DNA of 64,000 bases from Shinella sumterensis (GCF_004514425.2 NZ_MYFN02000001.1:620001-684000), one strand, 5' to 3'; counted from the first letter of the stretch, positions 34,341 through 44,296 are shown. Notes: generated by a model not told the origin, from the sequence alone. Numbers and translations are program-made.

Positions 34341-34411
34341 TCCGCTCCTTTCGCCATCGGTACCGGCCGCTCCGACGGCCGATACCCCGTTCAGGGCTGC
34401 GCTGCCGGGAC

Positions 34412-35710
34412 CTATTTGATCCAGGGCGGCAGGAGGAACGTGTCTGTTGCGTAGAGCGCCGGTGCGATGAGCTTCGGATCGGTCTTGTAGTCCTGATGCT
34501 GCAGGAACTGGTGCGGCATGCCCAGCGAAGGATCGGCGGTCTGTGTCGGGTAGCAATAGGCCGACTGGCCGGCAGGATCGGCGCGGTAGGTTCCGTTGAC
34601 GCCGCGATAGACGTTGCGTCGCATGACGGCGGCGACCTTGCTCACCTGCTCCTTGTTGAAGGGCTCGCCCGGCCCCCCTGCGATGGCAGCGGCTATCGCC
34701 CACATCCACAGCCCGTCATAGGTCTGCGAGCCCGTGATATAGGCGGAGTTGGGGCCGAATTTCGCGCGATAGGACTCGCGGAACGGTTTCGAGAAGTCGT
34801 CCGGCAGGCAGCCGACGACCGTCGAATAGATGACGCCGTTGATCGTCTCGCCGCCGATCTCGCGGAAGGCGGGAAGAGACGGGCCATACTGCATGTAGAC
34901 GAGGCTGTTGGTCGGCTGCGTGAGGAACTGAACCATGAACTGGGCAAGGTCCTGAGGCAGGAAGTGCGTGACGATAATGGCAGCCGGCGGGTCCTGGCGC
35001 AGCTTTGCCAGTGTCGGGCCCCACTGGTTCGTCGGGAACGGCACGGTCTCGAACAGGCTCACCTCGAAACCGTAATCCTTGGCCTGATCGCGGATCGCGT
35101 TGGCGATGACGATCGAATACTCGTTTGCCGAGGGAATGATGGCTATCTTCTTGTTCGGCGCTTTCCACGTGCCGGCGTCCGAAAGCGACTTCAGGAAGTT
35201 CAGGCAGCCCGGCCCATACCAGAATTCCGGCGGATCGCCCTGGAACGAACCATAATACCGTTCGGGATCGGTCTTGAACTTCTCATTGTGCGAGATGAGC
35301 GTGTTGTAGTGCATCATGATGACGTCGTTGTCGGCCGCGACGTCCATCTCGATCATGTTGGTGCCGAGATTATAGCCGTTGATGAGAACCGGGGTGTTGA
35401 AGCGGTCGATCAGCCGCTGCATGGACTGGGACACGAGGTCCGCCCCCATTTCCTTGGTGTCCTCGATGTGGATCTCGACAGGCCGCCCCAGAATGCCGCC
35501 GGCCGCATTGATCTCCTCGGCGGCAAGGTCGAGGCCGTTCTTGAACTCGATGCCGTCAGCCGCCGCGATGCCGGACATCGGCAGTGCCGAGCCCACGGCG
35601 ATCGGCGAGGTATCCTGCGCCTTGGCGGACCTGTTCATGTCGGCGAGAAGCATTCCGCCGGCGGCGCCGGCTCCCAGGGCGCCCTGAAGCATTGCACGTC
35701 TGTTCATCAT
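34412..35710 (-). CDS. Periplasmic substrate-binding protein, Liv/urea-amide type, with twin-arginine-like leader
   Basis: 432 residues. The leader MNRRAMLQGALGAGAAGG carries an RR motif before a small-residue hydrophobic core, suggesting Tat export; cleavage is probably after AKA near residue 31. The mature fold is type I periplasmic binding: PIAVGSALPMSGIAAADGIE, AAEEINAAGGILGRPVEIHI, then QWGPTLAKLRQDPPAAIIVT. The C-terminal half resembles the urea/short-chain amide group of HAAT receptors more than LivJ. First transport gene after the amidase, consistent with an amide ligand; the ligand is inferred, not seen. Confidence 0.88.
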   Translation of the reverse strand: MMNRRAMLQGALGAGAAGGMLLADMNRSAKAQDTSPIAVGSALPMSGIAAADGIEFKNGLDLAAEEINAAGGILGRPVEIHIEDTKEMGADLVSQSMQRLIDRFNTPVLINGYNLGTNMIEMDVAADNDVIMMHYNTLISHNEKFKTDPERYYGSFQGDPPEFWYGPGCLNFLKSLSDAGTWKAPNKKIAIIPSANEYSIVIANAIRDQAKDYGFEVSLFETVPFPTNQWGPTLAKLRQDPPAAIIVTHFLPQDLAQFMVQFLTQPTNSLVYMQYGPSLPAFREIGGETINGVIYSTVVGCLPDDFSKPFRESYRAKFGPNSAYITGSQTYDGLWMWAIAAAIAGGPGEPFNKEQVSKVAAVMRRNVYRGVNGTYRADPAGQSAYCYPTQTADPSLGMPHQFLQHQDYKTDPKLIAPALYATDTFLLPPWIK

Positions 35711-35761
35711 AACGGTTACCCCTTTTATAGTTGGTTGTGTTCGTCATGCGTGTATCGATGC

Positions 35762-37162
35762 TTATCTGGAGAAGATCACCTCCAGGCCGGCAGCGGCGGA
35801 AAGAACGCCGGCATCTGCGCCGCGCGCTCCGATGATCTGGAAACCGACCGGCAGGCCGTCCGGCGTGAACCCGCAGGGTATGACGCAGGCGGGCTGCTGG
35901 CTGAGGTTGATCGGGAAGCTGAAGCCCGCCCATTCCGTCCATCGTGCAAAGGCGCTTCCCGCAGGTATTTCAAGTCCTGCATCGAAGGCCGGCAGTGCCG
36001 TGCCGGGCGACACCACGAAATCGTATTCGGCGAGCAGCCGATCCATCGCCGCGCCGTAGTCGCCACGCCGGACCTGTGCGAGCACGAGCGCAGTCGAACT
36101 GTAGGCAGCACCGGCGCGGGCGATTTCCAGAAAGCCCGGATCGATCGACGCGCGGTTGGCCTCGGGGATCGCGGAGAGACGCGCGGCGGCCCCGGTGAAC
36201 CAGTGATGATGGAAGAGGTCGAGAAGGCCTTCTGCCGGCAGCGTGATCGGTTCCACGTGCGCGCCTGCGGAAGACAGGCGTGCGACGGCGGCGTCTACGA
36301 CCGCGGCAATGTCAGGGTCGACGGTGCCGCACGCGGGCGTCGACCAGTATCCGATGCGTTTGCCGGCAAGTTCGATTTCTGCGGGGCGGTCGAGGCTTGC
36401 CAGTTCGCCGGCACCCTGCGCCCAATCCCGGATGTCCCTGCCGGACATCGCCTGTAGCATGGCTGCGGCATCGCTCGCGCTTCGCGTCATCGGCCCGATA
36501 TGGGCGACGGTGCCGAAGGCGCTCGCCGGATGGGCCGGAACCCGGCCGAATGTCGGCTTGTGACCGACGATCCCGGTGAAGGATGCGGGAACACGGATCG
36601 ACCCGCCGCCATCGGTTCCGAGATGGAACACGCCCGCGCCGACCGCTGCGGCCACGGCCGCGCCGCCGGATGAACCACCGGGGGTTTTTTGCGTGTTCCA
36701 GGGATTGCGGGTCACGCCGAAAAGCGCGCTGTCGGTGACGGCTTTCCAGCCGAATTCCGGGGTCGTGGTTTGTGCAATGAAGACCGCGCCCGCCCTGCGC
36801 AACCGTTCCACGGATGGCGCGTCCTCGCTGTAAGGACGTGCAGGCGTGGTGGCACTGCCGTAGCGAACGCTCCACCCGTTAACCCATACGATGTCCTTGA
36901 GCGTGGTCGGGACGCCATCGACCTGTGAAAGAGGCGCACCCTCCGCCCAGCGCTTCTCGGAGGCGCCGGCCGCCGCAAGCGCACCCTCATGGTCGATAAA
37001 GGTGAAGGCGTTGAGCTCCGGGTTGACCTCCTCGGCGCGCGCCATCGCGGCCTTGGCGACCTCGACCGGCGAAAGCGTGCGATTGCGATAAGCAGTCGTC
37101 AGCGCGGCGGCGTCCAGACGGCACAGCTCCGCCGCCCCTTCGAGCGGGTTCTGTAAAGGCAT
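35762..37162 (-). CDS. Amidase signature family hydrolase
   Basis: 466 residues with the Ser-cisSer-Lys triad: Lys in VPTTLKDIVWVNG, cis-Ser in GTDGGGSIRVPAS and the nucleophile region TPGGSSGGAAVAAAVGAG. The C-terminus has LPVGFQIIGARGAD, standard for the family. The start chosen is ATG 37162 (MPLQNPLEGAAEL); 27 further upstream codons are open but Cys-rich and without a site. First gene of the leftward operon and divergent from a LysR regulator. It would split an amide C-N bond of the imported compound or of a related one in the cytoplasm. Confidence 0.92.
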   Translation of the reverse strand: MPLQNPLEGAAELCRLDAAALTTAYRNRTLSPVEVAKAAMARAEEVNPELNAFTFIDHEGALAAAGASEKRWAEGAPLSQVDGVPTTLKDIVWVNGWSVRYGSATTPARPYSEDAPSVERLRRAGAVFIAQTTTPEFGWKAVTDSALFGVTRNPWNTQKTPGGSSGGAAVAAAVGAGVFHLGTDGGGSIRVPASFTGIVGHKPTFGRVPAHPASAFGTVAHIGPMTRSASDAAAMLQAMSGRDIRDWAQGAGELASLDRPAEIELAGKRIGYWSTPACGTVDPDIAAVVDAAVARLSSAGAHVEPITLPAEGLLDLFHHHWFTGAAARLSAIPEANRASIDPGFLEIARAGAAYSSTALVLAQVRRGDYGAAMDRLLAEYDFVVSPGTALPAFDAGLEIPAGSAFARWTEWAGFSFPINLSQQPACVIPCGFTPDGLPVGFQIIGARGADAGVLSAAAGLEVIFSR

Positions 37163-37238
37163 TCGCTCGTTCCCCTGGTTCCCTGCATCTTTGCGGCAGG
37201 CGGTTTGTTGCAGGCAGAATGGACCTTTCCTTCCAACG

Positions 37239-37278
37239 CACAAAATGTATTCTCTCGCATAACTTCATACATTTTGTG
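37239..37278. promoter_or_regulatory. Perfect 11-bp inverted repeat, candidate LysR operator
   Basis: CACAAAATGTA (37239-37249) and TACATTTTGTG (37268-37278) are exact inverted copies with an 18-base spacer. They lie in the 130-base divergent gap between amidase and lysR, 15 bases before the lysR start. The spacing of arms and the location fit autoregulation plus control of the amidase operon. The repeat is seen; the regulator link is inferred. Confidence 0.65.
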
Positions 37279-37292
37279 GAGAGCGCGGTGCG

Positions 37293-38249
37293 ATGAACCT
37301 GACAATCCGGCAGCTTCGCTATGTCTGCGAAGTGGCGAACTTCGGCAGCGTACAGGCCGCGTCGAAATCACTGCATATCTCGCAATCATCCATTCTTGCG
37401 GCCATCACGCTTGCCGAAGGGGAAATGGGCGCACGCATCTTCGAGCGGCGCCCGGCGCGCGGGGTGCAGGTGACGCCCGCAGGCGAGCGTTTCATCAGTG
37501 CGGCCCGCATCATGCTGTCGGCTGCCACGGAGTTCGACAGGGCGATCGGTGACCTCGCCGACCGCGTGCCGAAGGTGCTGCGCATCGGTTGCTTCGAGCC
37601 GTTCGGGGCGCTGTTCATGCCGGAAATGCTGCGCATGTACATCGACAACGTGGCAGATGTCGAAATCGACCTTCTGGAAGGCGACCAGGTGCAGCTGCAA
37701 ACCTGGCTCGGCGAAGGGCTGATCGATCTGGCCGTTCTCTACGATATCGGTTCGATCACGACCGGCACGATGACGAAGATCTGCAAGGTACCGGCGCATG
37801 CGCTCCTGCACGTCGATGACCCGCTGGCGGCCCGGGATGCCGTCTGGTTGTCGGAGATCGCGACGCGCCCATTCGTGCTTCTGGACATGCCCCAGACGGC
37901 CACTTACCTGCTGACTTTGTTCGATATCCTCGCGAAACGACCGGACGTGCGCTTTCACACGCGCTCCTACGAGACGGTCCGTTCCGCGGTGGCATCCGGA
38001 TTCGGCATGTCGATCCTCAACATGCGGCCGATCGGCCGGGCGACATCTGACGGGCAGGGTATCGTGCGACGGCCGATCCTCGACGAGCTTCCGCCGCCGT
38101 CCGTTATCGTCCTGGACCTCTATGGCAATGCCAAGCCGCTGTTCGTGCGGCTGTTCATCGAAATCATACGCCGGTTCTTCCGTGAGGTCGGGCCGTCTGG
38201 GTTTTCCGTCTGCGTCGAGGAGCGGCACCCGTCCCTGATTTTCAACTAG
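37293..38249 (+). CDS. LysR-family transcriptional regulator (amidase operon)
   Basis: 318 residues. Winged helix-turn-helix at the N-terminus: MNLTIRQLRYVCEVANFGSV, then AASKSLHISQSSILAAITLA, then LGARIFERRP in the slightly altered form MGARIFERRPARGVQVTPAG. The effector domain follows from about residue 90 (VLRIGCFEPFGALFMPEMLR). Divergent from the nine-gene amidase operon, whose likely inducer is the imported compound. The class is sure; the target is from position. Confidence 0.93.
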   Translation: MNLTIRQLRYVCEVANFGSVQAASKSLHISQSSILAAITLAEGEMGARIFERRPARGVQVTPAGERFISAARIMLSAATEFDRAIGDLADRVPKVLRIGCFEPFGALFMPEMLRMYIDNVADVEIDLLEGDQVQLQTWLGEGLIDLAVLYDIGSITTGTMTKICKVPAHALLHVDDPLAARDAVWLSEIATRPFVLLDMPQTATYLLTLFDILAKRPDVRFHTRSYETVRSAVASGFGMSILNMRPIGRATSDGQGIVRRPILDELPPPSVIVLDLYGNAKPLFVRLFIEIIRRFFREVGPSGFSVCVEERHPSLIFN

Positions 38250-38276
38250 CCGAAAGCAAGGCTGCCGGTGCGGCCG

Positions 38277-39266
38277 TCACGATGCAGGGGCGGGTTCCGG
38301 TACGGCCTCGGCCTTCCTCTGGGCGTAGATCCGCGCCAGCCAGGCACAGACCATGAGCTGGATCTGGTGGAACAGCATCAGGGGCAGCACGATGGCGCCG
38401 ACGGACTGGCCGGCGAAGATGACGCCCGCCATAGGCACGCCGCTCGCCAGGCTCTTCTTGGAGCCGCAGAACAGCGCGGTAATCCGGTCCTCGCGGTTGA
38501 AGCCGAAAAGCTTGCCGCCCAGGCTGGTGATCAGCAGCACCGTCGCCAGCAGGAGGACGTCGATCAGAACGAGCAGCGCCAGGTCCTTTCCGTCCAGCTG
38601 ATGCCAGACGCCCTGCGCCACGGCTTCGGAAAAGGCGAGATAAACCACCATCAGGATGGAGCCGCGATCGAAAGGGGTGAGCAGCGCCTTGCGGGCACGC
38701 ACCCAGTTGCCGATGAACGGCTGCAGCAGTTGGCCGGCCACGAAGGGCAGGAAGAGCTGCAGCATGATCTTCCACACCATATCGAAGGAAACACCGACAT
38801 GGCCGCCGGCCGAAAACAGCATGGCGACCAGCACCGGGGTGAGGAAGATGCCGAGAATGTTCGAGGTCGAGGCGGCGCAGATCGCCGCCGGCACGTTGCC
38901 GCCCGCAATCGAGGTGAATGCAATCGACGACTGCACCGTCGAAGGCAGAACGCAGAGGAACAGCAGGCCGAGATAGAGCGGCTGCGGAATGAGCCAGGGC
39001 GAAAGCACGCCAAGCCCGAGGCCCAGCAGCGGGAAGATCACGAAGGTGGTGACCAGGATGAACAGCTGAAGCCGCCAGTGCAGGAAGCCTGCGATCACCA
39101 CATCGGTGGAGAGACGCGCGCCGTGCAGGAAGAACAGCCCGGCAATCGCAAGCATCGTCGCGATGCCGAACCAATCCGCCGGTTCGCCGGAAATCGGCAG
39201 GACAGAGGCCAGGCCAACGGCTGCGAGGAGCAGCAGGGTGAACGTATCAGGGAGAAGGTTCTTCAC
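38277..39266 (-). CDS. Bile acid:sodium symporter family transporter, YfeH-like
   Basis: 329-residue membrane protein with about ten helices, matching E. coli YfeH in length and in key segments: ALFFLHGARLS-type stretch (LFFLHGARLSTDVVIAGFLH), LPSTVQSSIAFTSIAGGNVP, FCGSKKSLASGVPMAGVIFA and the C-terminal FHQIQLMVCAWLARIYAQR. The SBF fold moves organic anions with sodium. The start is a GTG at 39266 (VKNLLPDTFTLLLL); no ATG is available before the first helix, and the ribosome site is weak. It is divergent from a LysR gene that probably controls it. Substrate unknown. Confidence 0.85.
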   Translation of the reverse strand: MKNLLPDTFTLLLLAAVGLASVLPISGEPADWFGIATMLAIAGLFFLHGARLSTDVVIAGFLHWRLQLFILVTTFVIFPLLGLGLGVLSPWLIPQPLYLGLLFLCVLPSTVQSSIAFTSIAGGNVPAAICAASTSNILGIFLTPVLVAMLFSAGGHVGVSFDMVWKIMLQLFLPFVAGQLLQPFIGNWVRARKALLTPFDRGSILMVVYLAFSEAVAQGVWHQLDGKDLALLVLIDVLLLATVLLITSLGGKLFGFNREDRITALFCGSKKSLASGVPMAGVIFAGQSVGAIVLPLMLFHQIQLMVCAWLARIYAQRKAEAVPEPAPAS

Positions 39267-39359
39267 GGGAGCATCCAGATCGATCGGGTCTCGACTACTG
39301 CGCGATCTTGGATATCCTGAATCGAGATGCAAGAAATAACAGTTATCGAGGATCGTGAT

Positions 39360-40229
39360 ATGCTTGATCTCGTGCAGCTGCGCAGTTTCCTGACGGTGGC
39401 CCAGGCCAGAAGCTTTACGCTTGCCGCGGAACGTCTTCAACTCGGCCAGTCGACGGTCAGCCAGCATGTGCAGCGCCTGGAGCGCGATCTGCGGCGACGG
39501 CTCATCCATCGCGACACGCACTCGGTGCGGTTGACGCCGGATGGCGAAGCGCTGTTGCCGCATGCCCGGCAGCTTCTGGCCCTCGAGCGCCAGGCGATTG
39601 CGCAATTCGAGACGGAGACCCCGCGTGGAACGTTCCGGCTCGGCGTTTCCGAGGACCTCGTGAGCGCGCAGTTGCCCGGCCTTCTGGAGGATTTCATCGC
39701 GGACTATCCCTCCGTCGACCTCCAGCTTTCGGTCGCGCTTTCCAGGACGCTTGGCGAGATGCAGGATCGTGGTGAGCTCGATCTCGTCATGGCCAAGCGT
39801 CGCATCGGCGACAAGCGAGGCGATAGCGTGCTGCGCGAGCCTCTGGTCTGGCTGGCGAGCGATCCCGAGGCCGTGCTGGCGAAACCCGTTCTGCCGCTGA
39901 TCGTTTTTCCGCCGCCGAGCCTGACGCGCGTGCTGCTCATGGAGGCCCTTGAGCGAAGCGGTACGGCGTGGCGCATTGTCTGCTCGTGCCCCAGCCTCAG
40001 CGGGTTGACGGCCGCCGCCCGTGCCGGCATGGGCGTGCTCGTGCAACCCCGCAGCCTCGCGCCCGCCGGCCTGCGCGAGATCGCACCGCTGCATCTTCCG
40101 GTTCTGGAGGACGTCGAATTCGTGCTCGTGACATCGGCGTCCGCCAACCGCGCCACCGTCTCCGCCTTCTCGCGACGGGTGCGGGAGCGGTTTGGAAAAG
40201 GCTTCGTTTCGGTTGGGAACGCCGTCTGA
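39360..40229 (+). CDS. LysR-family transcriptional regulator
   Basis: 289 residues. Winged helix-turn-helix MLDLVQLRSFLTVAQARSFT, then QLGQSTVSQHVQRLERDLRR, and an effector domain from about residue 90 (GTFRLGVSEDLVSAQLPGLL). Start ATG 39360 has GAGG eight bases upstream and gives the standard LysR N-terminus; an ATG at 39327 is possible. It is 93 bases from the divergent YfeH-like gene. Helix pattern is that of the group that includes regulators of small transporters, but the ligand is unknown. Confidence 0.92.
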   Translation: MLDLVQLRSFLTVAQARSFTLAAERLQLGQSTVSQHVQRLERDLRRRLIHRDTHSVRLTPDGEALLPHARQLLALERQAIAQFETETPRGTFRLGVSEDLVSAQLPGLLEDFIADYPSVDLQLSVALSRTLGEMQDRGELDLVMAKRRIGDKRGDSVLREPLVWLASDPEAVLAKPVLPLIVFPPPSLTRVLLMEALERSGTAWRIVCSCPSLSGLTAAARAGMGVLVQPRSLAPAGLREIAPLHLPVLEDVEFVLVTSASANRATVSAFSRRVRERFGKGFVSVGNAV

Positions 40230-40239
40230 AGCCTGTCGC

Positions 40240-41010
40240 CTAACCGGCCAGGGTCAAGCTGACGCCGGCTGTCTTCAGCGCCGAGGCGATATCGCGTGGT
40301 GGCGCCTTGTCGGTGAAAAGGTCGGTCAGCGCGTTGAACGCGCAGACCCTGACAAGCCCTTGCCGCCCGAATTTGCTGTGGTCGGTCACGACGATCGCAC
40401 GCTTGCCGCGGGAGATCACCGTTCGCGCGAACTCCGCCTCCTCCAGATCGTAATCCATGATCCCGATAGAGGCATCGATCGCGCCCGTGGTGATGACGGC
40501 GTGGCTGACGGTGAAGTTGCTGACGAAATCGATCGCCGAAACGCCGAAAGCCGCACCGTTGTCGCTGCGCAGTTCGCCGCCGGCCATGTAGACCCGGTTG
40601 TCATTGACCGTCGAGAGCGTGCGGGCGATATCCGAGGAGTTCGTGATCACGGTGAGCCGCCGGTGTCCGAGCAGCTCGCGGGCGAGATAGCTCGTGGTCG
40701 TGCCCGTATCCAGCATGACGGAATCGCCATCGCGAATGGTCAGGGCCACGGCGGCGGCGATCGCTTTCTTCGCCTCGCTGTTCTCACGCATGCGCTTTTC
40801 GAAGGGCGCCTCGCCGACGGTGGAAGGCAGTGCCACGGCGCCGTGCATCTTCACGACACTGCCGTTCGACGTCAGCGGCTTGATGTCCCGGCGCACGGTT
40901 TCGAGCGAAACGCCGAGCTTGCTGGCGAGTTCGGCAATCGTCACGGTGCCGTCCTGCTGGAGAAGGCGAAGAATGTCGCTGTGGCGCTTGGAAGGGTTCA
41001 TGGCAGTCAT
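40240..41010 (-). CDS. DeoR/GlpR-family sugar-metabolism regulator
   Basis: 256 residues. N-terminal helix-turn-helix RHSDILRLLQQDGTVTIAEL then LGVSLETVRRDIKPL, the DeoR signature. The C-terminal sugar-phosphate-sensing domain shows MLDTGTTTSYLARELLG and VVTDHSKFGRQG with the usual Asp and Lys residues. It lies downstream of, and in line with, the glucoamylase-gnd-zwf-ROK genes after a 114-base gap. Probable controller of that set, responding to a sugar phosphate. ATG 41010 is preceded by AGGAAAG at ten bases. Confidence 0.9.
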   Translation of the reverse strand: MTAMNPSKRHSDILRLLQQDGTVTIAELASKLGVSLETVRRDIKPLTSNGSVVKMHGAVALPSTVGEAPFEKRMRENSEAKKAIAAAVALTIRDGDSVMLDTGTTTSYLARELLGHRRLTVITNSSDIARTLSTVNDNRVYMAGGELRSDNGAAFGVSAIDFVSNFTVSHAVITTGAIDASIGIMDYDLEEAEFARTVISRGKRAIVVTDHSKFGRQGLVRVCAFNALTDLFTDKAPPRDIASALKTAGVSLTLAG

Positions 41011-41124
41011 GTCCGCGGTGCTTTCCTGCTTCCATAATCCGTTCGGTGCACGCTGACAAGAAAAGCCGCATGAACGGTCACAAAAACAGAAAAAGCCACA
41101 CCCCCAAGCAGTGGCGCCATCGCC

Positions 41125-41826
41125 TTACAGGCGAAGTTGAGCATCCTTCCATATCCGGAAGCCGCCCGCGAAGGCACGCGTATTATCGCCGCGCACGCTG
41201 TTGACAGGCAGGTCGGAGAGATGTGCGACATTGCCGCCGCCGATGACGATGTAATCCGGCAGCAGGGCGGCATTCAGGCATTCCGTCACCGCGGCGACGG
41301 CCTTGCGCCATTTCTTCTTTCCGCGTTTCTCCAGGGCGGGCTCGCCGACATAATCCTCGAAGCTCCCGCCTTTCCGGAAGGGAAGGTGGCCCACCTCCAG
41401 GGGATGACAGACGTTATCGAGGATCATGGCGGTACCCAGCCCGGTGCCGAGACCGAGGAAGAGCATGCGCCCGCCCTCATAGCTACCGATCGCCTGCATG
41501 AGGGCGTCGTTGACGACCTTGACGGGCTTGCCGAAATGATCCGCAAAATCGTAGCCGACCCATCCGCTCGCGAGATGGGCGGGATCCCGCGACGGTTTGT
41601 TTTCCCTGACGGGACCGGGATAGCCGATGGAGATGACGTCATAGGACCAGCCCCTGGCAAGGTCGCGGACCGCGTCGACCATCTGTGCCGCAGACATCGC
41701 AGGACCGGATTCCACCCGTCGTTCCTCGACATGCGTGCTCGTCATGATCTTTACATGCGAGCCGCCGACATCGATCGACAGAACGACCGGATCGGCCGGT
41801 GAGGCGTCATCCTTTCGTGTCGTCAT
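41125..41826 (-). CDS. ROK-family sugar kinase, polyphosphate glucokinase-like
   Basis: 233 residues, shorter than typical ROK kinases (about 300) and close to the polyphosphate/ATP glucokinase branch. [17 protein letters not shown] holds the phosphate-binding loop; [20 protein letters not shown] then [11 protein letters not shown] holds the catalytic Asp and second phosphate loop; [12 protein letters not shown] closes the site. The CXCGXXGCXE zinc motif of ROK regulators is absent, as expected for this branch. ATG 41826 follows GAGGAGGG and overlaps the end of zwf by 20 bases. It probably turns the glucose released by the upstream glucoamylase into glucose-6-phosphate. Confidence 0.85.
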   Translation of the reverse strand: MTTRKDDASPADPVVLSIDVGGSHVKIMTSTHVEERRVESGPAMSAAQMVDAVRDLARGWSYDVISIGYPGPVRENKPSRDPAHLASGWVGYDFADHFGKPVKVVNDALMQAIGSYEGGRMLFLGLGTGLGTAMILDNVCHPLEVGHLPFRKGGSFEDYVGEPALEKRGKKKWRKAVAAVTECLNAALLPDYIVIGGGNVAHLSDLPVNSVRGDNTRAFAGGFRIWKDAQLRL

Positions 41827-43222
41827 GGCGGCCCTCCTCACTGTCGGGGGCAAGCGTAGCGTACCAGCCGCCGGGCGGACCGAAACCGTTCGAGGCCTCC
41901 GGCGGACCCCATGTGCCGGGATCGTAGCCATGGAGTGGCGACGGGTTTTCGAGAATGCGTTCGACGATGCGCCAGGCGATCTCGCTTGCATCCTGGCGCG
42001 TGAACAGCTGGGCATTGCCATTCATGGCATCGCCGATCAGGCGCTCATAGGGTGTCATGTCGCCCGTATCGTCATCGACCGCCAGGAGTTCGACAGGCTC
42101 GCCGACCATGGCGTCGCCGGCCGCCTTGCGTCGTGCACCCAGTGCGACCGCGACCTGCGGCGAGATGCGGAACCGCAGATAGTTGGCGTCTTCGCGACGG
42201 ATCGTGTCGAAGACATCGATGGGCGGCCGCTTCAGCCGCACCACGACCTCCGTCATATGGACAGGGAGGTTCTTGCCGGCGCGGATGTGGAACGGCACGT
42301 CCTTCCAGCGCCAGGTGTCGACATGGAAACGCACCGCCGCGAAGGTCTCGACGGTCGAGCCCGGCCGCACGCCGGGTTCGTCGAGATACCCCTTGAACTG
42401 TCCACGGACCACATCGGAGGGCCTGAGCGTGCGCACGGCCTTCAACACCTGCACCTTTTCATCGATCAGGTCATCGACCGTGCGGCCGGCCGGCGGTTCC
42501 ATCGCCAGCAGCAGCAGGACGTTGAGCAGGTGGTTCTGGATCACGTCCCGCAGGCATCCGACCTCGTCGTAGAACTTGCCCCGGCCTTCCACGCCGAAAT
42601 CCTCCGCCATGGTGATCTCGACGCTTTCGATGTGATCGCGGTTCCAGATCGGCTCCAGGAAGGAGTTGGCAAAGCGGAAATAGAGCAGGTTCTGGATCGC
42701 CTCCTTGCCGAGATAGTGGTCGATGCGGAAGATCGATTTCTCCGCGAAGGCCGTATGCAGGATGGCGTTGAGCTGCCGGGCGGACTGGAGATCGCGGCCG
42801 AACGGCTTTTCCACCATCAGCCGTCCGCCCTTTGCGAGGTTCGAATGCTGCAGGCCCTGTACCACCGGTTCGAACATGCTGGGCGGCACGGCGAGGTAAA
42901 ACAGGGGCCTGCGGGCGCCGCCAAGGGCAGTCTTGAGCGTTTCGAAAGTGCCGGGCTCGCGATAGTCGCCACTGGCATAGTTCATGAGACCGGCCAATCG
43001 GGCAAACACGGCCTCGTCGATTGTGCCGAGGGCCGTGATGATACCGTCCCGAGCGCGTTCGACCAGCTTTTCGCGCGGCCAGTCGTCATAGGCGATGCCG
43101 ATGATCGGCTCGGCAAGCGTCCCGCGCGCCACCATGCGGTACAGCGCGGGAAAGATCTTCTTGTGCGCGAGGTCTCCCGTTGCGCCGAAGAGCACAAGGG
43201 CATCCGAGCGGTTGGTCGTCAT
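41807..43222 (-). CDS. zwf: Glucose-6-phosphate 1-dehydrogenase
   Basis: 471-residue NAD(P)-dependent enzyme making 6-phosphogluconolactone. Cofactor loop [20 protein letters not shown] at residues 10-29, and the active-site [20 protein letters not shown] near 163-182 with the catalytic His. C-terminal [19 protein letters not shown] is standard. GGGAGG lies before ATG 43222. Located between gnd and the ROK kinase gene; no 6-phosphogluconolactonase gene is present in the set. The rhizobial chromosome usually carries zwf-pgl-edd together, so this may be a second copy. Confidence 0.95.
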   Translation of the reverse strand: MTTNRSDALVLFGATGDLAHKKIFPALYRMVARGTLAEPIIGIAYDDWPREKLVERARDGIITALGTIDEAVFARLAGLMNYASGDYREPGTFETLKTALGGARRPLFYLAVPPSMFEPVVQGLQHSNLAKGGRLMVEKPFGRDLQSARQLNAILHTAFAEKSIFRIDHYLGKEAIQNLLYFRFANSFLEPIWNRDHIESVEITMAEDFGVEGRGKFYDEVGCLRDVIQNHLLNVLLLLAMEPPAGRTVDDLIDEKVQVLKAVRTLRPSDVVRGQFKGYLDEPGVRPGSTVETFAAVRFHVDTWRWKDVPFHIRAGKNLPVHMTEVVVRLKRPPIDVFDTIRREDANYLRFRISPQVAVALGARRKAAGDAMVGEPVELLAVDDDTGDMTPYERLIGDAMNGNAQLFTRQDASEIAWRIVERILENPSPLHGYDPGTWGPPEASNGFGPPGGWYATLAPDSEEGRHDDTKG

Positions 43223-43244
43223 GAAAGCCTCCCTGGAACGGATA

Positions 43245-44252
43245 TCACTCCGCCTTCTTCTCGACATGGCCGCCGAAGGCGAAGCGCATGGCCGACAGCA
43301 GCTTGTCGGCGAAGGCCGATTCACCCTGCGACGTGAAGCGGTCGAAGAGGGCCGAGGAAAGAACGGGGGCGGGCACGCCGGTGTCGATCGCAGCCTTCAA
43401 CGTCCATCGTCCCTCGCCGGAATCCGAGACGCGCCCGCCATAGCCCGCAAGCGTCTGGTCGTTCTTGAGAACGCCTGCCGTCAGGTCGAGAAGCCAGGAG
43501 CCAATGACGCTGCCGTGCCGCCACACTTCCGTTACCGCAGCCAGATCGATGTCGAAGCGGTAGTATTCCGGGTTCTTCAGCGGACTCGTCTCCGCATCGG
43601 TGGTGCGCGGTCTATTGCCGGCATTGGCTGCCTTGAGGATGTTCAGGCCCTCGGCATAGGCGGCCATCATGCCGTACTCGATGCCGTTGTGCACCATCTT
43701 GACGAAGTGCCCCGCACCGCTCGGGCCGCAATGGAGATAGCCGAAAGGGGCGGTGCCATGTTCGGCGGACGGCACCGCGCCCTTGTCCGCGCCGGGCGCG
43801 AGCGTGGCGAAGATGGGATCGAGGTGTCGCACCGCCGCCTCGGGACCGCCGATCATCAGGCAATAGCCGCGCTCCAGCCCCCAGACGCCGCCGCTCGTCC
43901 CGACATCGACGAAGCTGATGCCACGGCCGGAAAGCTCTGCGGCCAGATCCACGGCATCCTGATAATGCGAATTGCCGCCGTCGATGATGATGTCACCCGG
44001 CTGCATCTCTGCGGCAACCTCTTTGGCGACCTTGCCGGTGATGGCCGCGGGCAACATCAGCCAGAGGCAGGCGGGTTTGGCGAGCCGCGCGACGAGATCC
44101 TCGAGAGACGTCGCGCCGGTCGCGCCTTCGGCAACGAGCGCCGCCACGGCATCGGGATTGATATCGTAGACCACGCAGTCATGGCCGTCCTTGATCAGGC
44201 GTCGCACCATGTTGGCGCCCATGCGCCCCAAACCCATCATACCGATCTGCAT
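43245..44252 (-). CDS. gnd: 6-phosphogluconate dehydrogenase (decarboxylating), short GndA/YqeC type
   Basis: 335 residues, the length of the short, often NAD-preferring class rather than the 470-residue enzyme. Rossmann loop [17 protein letters not shown] at the start, [39 protein letters not shown] and [20 protein letters not shown] with the catalytic Lys and Asn. It oxidises 6-phosphogluconate to ribulose-5-phosphate plus CO2. It precedes zwf by 22 bases in a leftward operon with the glucoamylase gene. Confidence 0.94.
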   Translation of the reverse strand: MQIGMMGLGRMGANMVRRLIKDGHDCVVYDINPDAVAALVAEGATGATSLEDLVARLAKPACLWLMLPAAITGKVAKEVAAEMQPGDIIIDGGNSHYQDAVDLAAELSGRGISFVDVGTSGGVWGLERGYCLMIGGPEAAVRHLDPIFATLAPGADKGAVPSAEHGTAPFGYLHCGPSGAGHFVKMVHNGIEYGMMAAYAEGLNILKAANAGNRPRTTDAETSPLKNPEYYRFDIDLAAVTEVWRHGSVIGSWLLDLTAGVLKNDQTLAGYGGRVSDSGEGRWTLKAAIDTGVPAPVLSSALFDRFTSQGESAFADKLLSAMRFAFGGHVEKKAE

Positions 44253-44296
44253 TGCTAAGTCCTTTTTTGAAAGAATGGTTTGGCATGGTCGAACCG

